Of a stretch of 24,690 nt of DNA, positions 15,474 to 21,631 are shown piece after piece. Both the position numbers and the translations under genes were made by a program. The notes beneath the pieces were generated by a model. The model did no database searches, was not told where the DNA came from, and was given only the letters and a program-made list of their open reading frames with translations. The DNA is from JBBDWK01 sp040902885 (GTDB taxonomy: Bacteria; Acidobacteriota; Terriglobia; Bryobacterales; Bryobacteraceae), in assembly GCA_040902885.1 (NCBI GenBank), contig JBBDWK010000060.1:1-24690 (forward strand). The letters are read 5' to 3'. Position 1 is the first letter of the stretch. Every line of letters starts with the position of its first letter.

Positions 15474-16117
15474 GGCGCAACTCTTCTCTGCGCCTCCCGC
15501 GTTTCGCGTTTCCGTCGCCGCTCCAGAAGCAGCAGTTCCCGCCTGCGGCGCTGCTTGATGCGGTCGTCGATCTTCCTCCAGAACTTTCGGAAGTAATCGA
15601 TGGCCGACAGTAGCCCGAATATCACCACACCCCACAGCAGCAGATCCCCGACCGGCTTCATCGCAGGATACCGGATACCGGCCAGAAGGAACGAAATGGC
15701 GGCGACCTGCGAAACCATCTTGGTCTTTCCCAGATCCCCGGCCTGAATGGTGTAGCCCTCCGCGGCGGCGATGCCGCGCAAGCCGGTGACGGCAAACTCG
15801 CGTCCCACGATCAGGATTACCATCCAGGCGGGCGCCACCTGCACCTGCACCAGCGAGATCAAGGCGGCCGAGATGAGCAGCTTGTCGGCGATCGGATCGA
15901 GCAGCGTCCCGATGGTGGTAACTTGGCCCCAGCGGCGGGCGAGGTATCCGTCCAGAAGGTCGGTGCCGGCGGCGAACAGAAAGATGGCAAGCGCAAGCCA
16001 TTCATTGGCCACCCGCACTCCAAAAAGATCGATCGAGACGTCCTTCTGAACCAGCGCGGCCACCAGGAGGGGAACGAAGAATATTCGCGCGATCGTCAAT
16101 GAGTTGGGAATATTCAT
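15416..16117 (-). CDS. pgsA: CDP-diacylglycerol--glycerol-3-phosphate 3-phosphatidyltransferase
   Basis: PgsA makes phosphatidylglycerol phosphate from CDP-diacylglycerol and glycerol-3-phosphate, the committed step to phosphatidylglycerol, which is also the lipid donor for Lgt. The protein has 233 residues with several membrane helices and the full CDP-alcohol phosphatidyltransferase motif: D53, D56, G57, A60, R61, G70, D74 and D78 in DLLDGYLARRWGQ...GTLLDPIAD. The start at 16117 (MNIPNSLTIAR) matches the family and has a GGTGG just upstream. The last 50 residues are an Arg/Lys/Glu-rich tail, longer than usual, and its coding sequence overlaps the end of rodZ on the other strand. It lies 42 bases after hflX and probably belongs to that operon. 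Confidence 0.93.
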   Translation of the reverse strand: MNIPNSLTIARIFFVPLLVAALVQKDVSIDLFGVRVANEWLALAIFLFAAGTDLLDGYLARRWGQVTTIGTLLDPIADKLLISAALISLVQVQVAPAWMVILIVGREFAVTGLRGIAAAEGYTIQAGDLGKTKMVSQVAAISFLLAGIRYPAMKPVGDLLLWGVVIFGLLSAIDYFRKFWRKIDDRIKQRRRRELLLLERRRKRETREAQRRVAPQKSGSPESAAGELPRTIR

Positions 16118-16159
16118 CGCCACCCTAAATATAAAACCTGCTAACGCCGGGAACAACCG

Positions 16160-17467
16160 TTACGTCGCAACATATGCCTGAAGCCTGGCCTTGAGAGACC
16201 GGGGCACATCGGCTTCCACTTCACACCAGGAGTCCGTATACCGTGTATCCAGCACCACGCCGGACTCGTGAAGCTGGTGCAGCGGCCCGCCTTCTCCAAC
16301 CGGAAACCGGAAACTGACGCGCTCGATGGGGTCGAAAGGCAGGTGTGTGTCGAGGGCTACCAGAAGGCGGCCGATGCCCAAACCTGTAAGCGCCGATACG
16401 TTTACCGATTGCACCGCGCCCGCATTAAGAGGGGGCGCAACCGCATCCGGGGGGAGCAGGTCGGCTTTATTCAGCACCAGAATCTGCGGGGTTCCGGTGA
16501 CGCCCATCTCGGAGAGCACGGCCGTGACGTGAGCGGTATGCTCGGGCGCTTGCGGCGATGCGGCATCCACCACATGCAGGATCAGGGCTGCGTCGGTGAG
16601 TTCTTCGAGCGTGGCGCGAAATGCCTTCACCAGCGTGGTGGGAAGATTGCGGATGAAGCCCACCGTGTCGCTGAGCAGGATTTTCCGGCGCGAGGGCAGG
16701 ATCAACGACCGGACAGTGGGGTCCAGGGTGGCGAACATGCGCGCATCCGCCAGCACGCCGGCAGCGGTAAGGCGGTTGAACAGTGTGGATTTTCCGGCGT
16801 TGGTGTAGCCGACCAGAGCGACCGTCGCCAGAGGGACGGCGCTGCGCTGCCGGCGGTGCAGAGAGCGGCCGGAGCGCACTCCCTCCAGATCGCCTTCAAT
16901 CTTGCGGATGCGGCGGGCGATGCGGCGGCGGTCCGTCTCGAGCTGCGTCTCGCCGGGTCCCCGCGTACCGATTCCGCCGCCCAGCCGGGACATGGCCGTA
17001 CCCCTTCCGGCAAGGCGCGGCAGCAGGTAATTCAACTGCGCCAGCTCCACCTGGAGCCGGCCTTCCCGCGTCCGCGCACGCCGCGCGAAGATGTCCAGGA
17101 TGAGTTGCGTGCGGTCGATGACCTTGGTATCGAGCTCGCGCTCCAGGTTGCGTTGCTGGGTGGGCGTAAGGTCGTGGTCGAAGATGACCACTTCGGCGCT
17201 GAGGGCCGCCACGGCATCCTTTAGCTCGCGGACCTTTCCGGCGCCGATCAAAGTCGCCGCTTCGGCGTGAGCGCGGGATTGCACGACCGTGTCGCGTACG
17301 TCAGCGCCCGCGCTGCGCGCCAGTTCACGCAACTCTTCAAGCGATTCTTCCACGTCGAAACGGGGGACCGGCATCCTGCCTGGCGTCTCAACGCTTCGCG
17401 CGGTCCTGCGGAGATCGACGCCGACCAGTATGGCGGGTTTGATCGAGGCGTTCGCGGCGGGGGGAAT
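16160..17467 (-). CDS. hflX: Ribosome-splitting GTPase HflX, probable AUU start
   Basis: HflX binds stalled or hibernating 50S/70S ribosomes and splits them in a nucleotide-dependent way. The glycine-rich linker GGGIGTRGPGETQLETDRR precedes the G domain, with P-loop GYTNAGKST, switch DTVGFI and NKAD. The N-terminal HflX domain includes IFDHDLTPTQQRNLE and VIDRTQLILDIFARRA. The first ATG (17374) would cut off the conserved first strand, which is encoded upstream as KPAILVGVDL. Between that strand and the preceding stop there is no ATG, GTG or TTG. An ATT at 17467 lies eight bases after GGAGG (17480-17476), so I place the start there (435 residues). hfq ends directly upstream in the same frame, with TAG TAG in between. 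Confidence 0.9.
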   Translation of the reverse strand: MPPAANASIKPAILVGVDLRRTARSVETPGRMPVPRFDVEESLEELRELARSAGADVRDTVVQSRAHAEAATLIGAGKVRELKDAVAALSAEVVIFDHDLTPTQQRNLERELDTKVIDRTQLILDIFARRARTREGRLQVELAQLNYLLPRLAGRGTAMSRLGGGIGTRGPGETQLETDRRRIARRIRKIEGDLEGVRSGRSLHRRQRSAVPLATVALVGYTNAGKSTLFNRLTAAGVLADARMFATLDPTVRSLILPSRRKILLSDTVGFIRNLPTTLVKAFRATLEELTDAALILHVVDAASPQAPEHTAHVTAVLSEMGVTGTPQILVLNKADLLPPDAVAPPLNAGAVQSVNVSALTGLGIGRLLVALDTHLPFDPIERVSFRFPVGEGGPLHQLHESGVVLDTRYTDSWCEVEADVPRSLKARLQAYVAT

Positions 17468-17470
17468 CTA

Positions 17471-17770
17471 CTAAGCCTCCGAAGACTCCGCGTGCCCGGC
17501 CGCCACGCTGGGGGCATGCGACGCGCTGTGGCTCGCCGAATGCGACGCGCCATAGGCATGGCCCTGCTTGAGTGTCACTACGGTGGAGATGGCGTGCTTG
17601 AAAATCAACTGCTCCTGATTGTTGGTTTCGAGCACCAGCGAATATTTATCGAAACTCTTGATGCGGCCGGAGAGTTTCACGCCGCTGAGGAGGTAAATGG
17701 TGATTACACCCTTCTCTTTACGCGCATTGTTGAGAAATCCATCTTGAATATTTTGCGCTGGTTTATCCAT
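17471..17770 (-). CDS. hfq: RNA chaperone Hfq with His/Ser-rich C-terminal tail
   Basis: Hfq is a ring-forming Sm-like protein that pairs small RNAs with target mRNAs and can affect translation and decay. Residues 1-70 carry the Sm core: NIQDGFLNNARKE, VTIYLLSGVKLSGRIKSFDKYSLVLE (Sm1) and LIFKHAISTV (Sm2). The tail (about 71-99) is unusual, with repeated SHSA units and five or so histidines. The ATG at 17770 has AGGGG six bases upstream. A TACAAT at 17835-17830 could be its -10. Pairing with hflX downstream is the classic hfq-hflX arrangement. Confidence 0.96.
   Translation of the reverse strand: MDKPAQNIQDGFLNNARKEKGVITIYLLSGVKLSGRIKSFDKYSLVLETNNQEQLIFKHAISTVVTLKQGHAYGASHSASHSASHAPSVAAGHAESSEA
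17476..17480 (-). promoter_or_regulatory. Shine-Dalgarno deciding the hflX start
   Basis: GGAGG on the minus strand lies in the last codons of hfq, eight bases before the ATT at 17467. It is a perfect anti-16S match at ideal spacing, and no standard start codon lies at a usable distance from it. Confidence 0.65.
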
Positions 17771-17829
17771 AAACTACCCCTTTAAGCCCTAAACGTAACT
17801 AGCTGTTCAAGCCAGGATTGACGACACCA

Positions 17830-17835
17830 ATTGTA
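17830..17835 (-). promoter_or_regulatory. Possible -10 element of hfq
   Basis: TACAAT on the minus strand matches five of six consensus bases and would give a leader of about 50 bases before hfq. The -35 region is weak (T-rich only). The 122-base gap from 17771 to 17892 holds no gene and no clear terminator. Confidence 0.3.
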
Positions 17836-17892
17836 CACCGAAACACTCCCCAAAAGGCGTATGTTTCCATCCCCATCGCGGACCCCGGAATT

Positions 17893-20574
17893 TCATTGCC
17901 GGACGGGGAGCGTGGTGATTGATTCCACGCCGTCCTGCCTCACCACGAGGTTTAGATTCCCGGTGCGCGCATTGGCGGGAATTTGAAAGTTGACCTGGTA
18001 GAGCCCGGCGAAGTTAGGCGTCAATCCGGCATAGAGCACGTTGAGGGAAACGCCGTCCAGCGTGACTGTGACCGGCGTGACCACGCGCGCCAGAGGCTCC
18101 GCGGCGGGTGCGGGCGCGCCGCTGGGAACCGCGGGGTTGGTGGCGCCAAGGCCGGTCAGATAGATGGTCATGTACTCTTCGGGCCGGGCCGGCGCGGCCG
18201 AGGTAATCAGCGCGCCGGTCACGGCGTTTTGGGCGATCACCCCACCTTCGGCATAAGCCGCGGTCCCAGGGCTGACGCGGTTGACGGCAATGCTGTCGGG
18301 AGCCGTCAAGGCCCCGCTCGAGAGCACCAGAATTTGGTACTCGCGATCCGGCGAGTGCTCGGCGGGCAACTGCGCGTTGATCTGCCCGGGGCTGACGTAA
18401 TACAGCGGGGCTTCCACTCCGCCCACGATCACGGAAACCCCGTTCAGCGTCTTTGGGTAGGGCGGACTGGCGCTGGCGGTGGACGTCGCAAAGTCCGATC
18501 CATAGAGCGCCATGGCCGTTGCGGGGGCGAGCGGTCCTCCGGGCCGGGGAGCAAAGGCATGCACGGTGGCGTTCGGCAGGAGAATAGGCGCTTTGTTTGC
18601 GGCCACCTCTCCATTGATCGCGATACTGGCCAAGGCCAAATTCGGCGCGGAAGCCGTAGCCGTCACCGCCACCAGGGCCGAAGCGTTGGCCGGAACCCAG
18701 GTTCCCGAGAAGACGCCCGAGGTCGCGTCGGTGAGCTGCATGGCCAGCGGCGCATCCCCGTTGGAGAAGTTGACGACCACCTGGCTGTTCGGCGCGGCGT
18801 CGCCGCAATCGTCCAGCACGCGCACGGCAAGCGGGGTGGGCCATGCCGCTGCGGTCGCGAAATTATTCACCAGACCGGTGTGCAGCGCCACGAGTTTGGT
18901 GGGCGTACACCCGGCGGCTTGCCGCTCAGCCGCTGCGGCGGGCGGCGGCGCCGGCTGCACGATGAAGAGGACGTTGACCGAACGCAGCGTTCCCGCAAGG
19001 GAGACGTTGACATCGCCGGTATACACTCCGGCCTTCAAACCGGCCGAGTTCACGGAGACGGACGCCTCGGCAGTGGCCTGAGTCGAGGTGTTTCCCGTGG
19101 TCGGGGAGGCGCTGAGCCATGCACTGCCATCGTCTGTGGAAGTCGAGACTTGAAACGCAATGGGCGTTGCGCTGCTGGTAAACACGCGTACCGCCTGAGC
19201 TGCGGCCTGCGGCCCTCCAGTCACGGCCGTGAAGAACAGGCCGGAGGGGGAGGGTACGGGCCGTGGGCTGGCATCGGCCGGGGACACGTTGAATACGGCG
19301 TGGAAGTATGCCGGCGAGTTGACGGCCTCCGCGGAAGCGATGCGAATCAGGCCGTGGTGGATGCCCGAGCCCAGGCTTCCGGCGCTGACGGAGACGGGCA
19401 GCGACCCCGATCCGTCGGCCGGGATGTTTCCCGTAGTCGCACCCAAGGTAAGCCAGTCCCGGCCGTTCAGGATCTGCGCGCTCCAGTTCAAGGCCGCATC
19501 GCCCGCGTTCCTCATCAAAACGTTGCGTGAAACCGATGTTCCGGCGCCCGCTCGCGCCTCGAAGAGGGAGCCGAGGGGAAACAGGCGCAGAGAGGCGCCG
19601 GTTGGAAAGACGGATAACGTGACCGGAACCTCCAGGACGCTGCCGGTGAAGGAGAGGCGCACCACGTCCTGATACGCTCCCGGCTGGAGTGCGCCGAGGT
19701 TCGCGGACACCGATATTTGGGCCGGGCCGCCAACGGCAATCTGCCCGGACTCCGGCGTGACCCGCAACCACGGGCTGCGATTCGCCAGTGCGGCGGTAAA
19801 GTTCTGGGCCCCGCCGCCACCCTCGTTGCGGAGGACCAGGGTAGCCGTGTCCGTTCCGCGCCTTCCTCTGAGGCGAACAACCTGGGGCGAGACGGCGAAC
19901 CGGGCGGGCCTGTCCTCCAGTTGAAACGAGACGGGAACGGAAACCGTTCCACCGGAGCTGTCGAGGAAGACCGTTCCGTTCAACGTCCCGGCAGGCAAAG
20001 TCCCTGGGGCCGCGGCGACATAGACCGCTGCGGGCGTAGCGCCTCGCAGGGTCTGCGAGAGGAGCCACGGAGCGCTTGTGCGAACGGTGAAGGGCAGTGC
20101 GCCTCCATCCGAAGCGGTGACGAGAAGGCGCTGCGCCTGCGGCCGGCCGGCGCCGACAGCCGCGGTGAAGGCAAGAGCGGTGGGCGTGACCCGCAAGGTA
20201 GCGCCGGTGGTGATGTAGAACGGGAACGGGTCGGAGATGACTTCCGGGCCTGCTTGAAAGTTGACCACTGTCACGTCTGCGGTGCCGGGCGTGCTCAACC
20301 GCGGTTGGGGAACTTGCGCGGTTAGCGTCGTTTCGTTTACGAAGTGAGTGGATAACTTCTCACCGTTCCAGCGGACTTCGGAGTGAGGAAACGTGGCGAT
20401 GGTGCCAAATACGTCCCGGAAGTTTCGTCCATTCACGGTGATTGTCAGAGGGGGGCTACCGGCCAGCACACTGCTGGGGCTAATAGAGGTAATGATCGGC
20501 TTGGGAACCTGAGCCTCGACCGCTGCTACGACGAGCAGAAAGAACGTGAGAGAACGAACAGCAACTCGGATCAT
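17893..20574 (-). CDS. Secreted IPT/TIG and BACON-like repeat protein with TIGR03437 C-terminal domain
   Basis: An 893-residue exported protein. ATG at 20574 follows an in-frame TTG and begins a good signal peptide (MIRVAVRSLTFFLLVVAAVEA). Residues about 25-115 are an IPT/TIG immunoglobulin-like domain (PIITSISPSSVLAG...ITVNGRNF). Several BACON-like beta-sandwich repeats follow, each with the APWL/SPWLRV and PxSG or TGNIPADG pattern. The last 230 residues match the TIGR03437 domain, seen as GGVEAPLYYVSPGQINAQLP, YMTIYLTGLGATNP and YAGLTPNFAGLYQVNFQIP. That domain is abundant in Solibacter-type Acidobacteriota and has no known activity. The repeats suggest extracellular binding or adhesion. 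Confidence 0.9.
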   Translation of the reverse strand: MIRVAVRSLTFFLLVVAAVEAQVPKPIITSISPSSVLAGSPPLTITVNGRNFRDVFGTIATFPHSEVRWNGEKLSTHFVNETTLTAQVPQPRLSTPGTADVTVVNFQAGPEVISDPFPFYITTGATLRVTPTALAFTAAVGAGRPQAQRLLVTASDGGALPFTVRTSAPWLLSQTLRGATPAAVYVAAAPGTLPAGTLNGTVFLDSSGGTVSVPVSFQLEDRPARFAVSPQVVRLRGRRGTDTATLVLRNEGGGGAQNFTAALANRSPWLRVTPESGQIAVGGPAQISVSANLGALQPGAYQDVVRLSFTGSVLEVPVTLSVFPTGASLRLFPLGSLFEARAGAGTSVSRNVLMRNAGDAALNWSAQILNGRDWLTLGATTGNIPADGSGSLPVSVSAGSLGSGIHHGLIRIASAEAVNSPAYFHAVFNVSPADASPRPVPSPSGLFFTAVTGGPQAAAQAVRVFTSSATPIAFQVSTSTDDGSAWLSASPTTGNTSTQATAEASVSVNSAGLKAGVYTGDVNVSLAGTLRSVNVLFIVQPAPPPAAAAERQAAGCTPTKLVALHTGLVNNFATAAAWPTPLAVRVLDDCGDAAPNSQVVVNFSNGDAPLAMQLTDATSGVFSGTWVPANASALVAVTATASAPNLALASIAINGEVAANKAPILLPNATVHAFAPRPGGPLAPATAMALYGSDFATSTASASPPYPKTLNGVSVIVGGVEAPLYYVSPGQINAQLPAEHSPDREYQILVLSSGALTAPDSIAVNRVSPGTAAYAEGGVIAQNAVTGALITSAAPARPEEYMTIYLTGLGATNPAVPSGAPAPAAEPLARVVTPVTVTLDGVSLNVLYAGLTPNFAGLYQVNFQIPANARTGNLNLVVRQDGVESITTLPVRQ

Positions 20575-20621
20575 CGTCTTTATTCTATGCAAGATTCAAT
20601 ACATTTGTGGAGGGTGTGTAA

Positions 20622-21377
20622 TCACCGCTTCGGTTCGAAGACGACGATGCCGATGCGGAGGGTGTTGCGGCCAGTGGTTTGGCCGGGGTGCGTTGAGCTG
20701 GTGATGTGGTAATCGGCAGACAGAGTCTGGATGCCGCCGAACGGACGGCGTTCCCAGTCCTCGTGGTGGACGCGTTGACCGCGGATAGCTCCGGTCAGGA
20801 GTAACTCGAGACCTAAAGGGTCGTGTACCTGCTCGACTAAGCCGCCCTCGAGTTTGCCGTATTCGGGTCCGGTGCGGCCGCAGATGGGACACTCCTCGAC
20901 GTCGGCGTGGTGGGGATTGGCGTGCTCGACTTCGTAATGCGCGCTGGCGGCGAAGCGGTAGAACTCGCGTGTCGCGCCGCGCCAGGGGATGCGCACCTTG
21001 GCGAGCCGCGGGGACGAGAGGGCGGTGTAGTAATAGCGCATGTGGAAGGCGTGGGCGTGCTGGAGAGCGCGGCGGGCGGGATCGATCCAAGGTTGCAGGT
21101 GCTCGACGCGCACTTCGAAGTCGCAGCCTTCGGGATTCTCGAAGGGCGGGAAGAATTCAGGCAGTTGCATGGCATTGCGGAGGCGGGAGGTGACAAGCTT
21201 TACGGCGGCATCGTGGGAGCGTGCCAGACCGGGGTCGATATAGAACCAGAGGTTGGGGTAGCGGGGCATGGAAGAGTCGAAGACCGACTTTGGGGGCAGG
21301 CGGAAGTCGTCAAGCGATTGGGCAAAGAGAACGGGACCGAGGAGCAACACGGTCAGCATTCCACCACAACAAGTCAT
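20622..21377 (-). CDS. Exported protein of unknown function with a Cys/His cluster
   Basis: A 251-residue protein beginning with a hydrophobic export signal (MLTVLLLGPVLFAQS after a short CC-containing start). I do not recognise the family. The middle contains paired aromatic and charged segments (RYPNLWFYIDPGLARSHDAAVK, HAFHMRYYYTAL). A cluster with H147, H152, H156, H157, C163 and C166 (HANPHHADVEECPICG) looks like a metal site. The C-terminal part (GGIQTLSADYHITSSTHPGQTTGRN) is beta-rich. Its ATG at 21377 lies eight bases after the stop of the receptor fragment, so it is probably the last gene of that transcript. A frame overlapping it on the same strand is a shadow. Confidence 0.75.
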   Translation of the reverse strand: MTCCGGMLTVLLLGPVLFAQSLDDFRLPPKSVFDSSMPRYPNLWFYIDPGLARSHDAAVKLVTSRLRNAMQLPEFFPPFENPEGCDFEVRVEHLQPWIDPARRALQHAHAFHMRYYYTALSSPRLAKVRIPWRGATREFYRFAASAHYEVEHANPHHADVEECPICGRTGPEYGKLEGGLVEQVHDPLGLELLLTGAIRGQRVHHEDWERRPFGGIQTLSADYHITSSTHPGQTTGRNTLRIGIVVFEPKR

Positions 21378-21385
21378 CGGGTACG

Positions 21386-21631
21386 TCAGAAGCCGAGTTT
21401 CAGGGCGAACTGGATCTGCCGGGCGTCGGTGCCGGGCAGTGTGCTGGAGATGACGGCGAACTGGGAGGTGCCGATGGTGCCACCCGGGAAGTTGAAGGCG
21501 GGGGTGTTCATCAGGTTGAAGGCTTCGGCCCGGAAGTCCAGGCGGACACGCTCGGTGAAGTGAAAATTCTTGGCGAGCATCAGGTCGAAGTTAACGAGAC
21601 CGGGAGCGCTGATCGCGATCCAGGCGGCCAT
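21386..21631 (-). pseudogene. C-terminal fragment of the Oar-like TonB receptor, in a different frame
   Basis: This frame encodes the end of the receptor barrel, seen as PGLVNFDLMLAKNFHFTERV, the FRAEAFNLMNTPAFN strand and a terminal ...FALKLGF with the usual final phenylalanine. The upstream receptor frame runs on to a stop at 21591 within this segment. The part that normally lies between the GDG...RDQRS region and PGLVNFD, with an RWFDTSAF-like motif and about 30 residues, is missing. The change of frame therefore coincides with a small deletion rather than a single-base slip. It has no start signal of its own that I would trust. Confidence 0.7.

Noticed and set aside
17983..19530. A 515-codon plus-strand frame opposite the TIGR03437 gene
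   Set aside because: Composition is Arg/Gly/His-rich with no domain; the minus strand encodes recognised repeats and a known C-terminal domain.
20596..21090. A second minus-strand frame overlapping the small exported protein
   Set aside because: Arg/Pro/His-rich sequence without start signals; typical out-of-frame reading.
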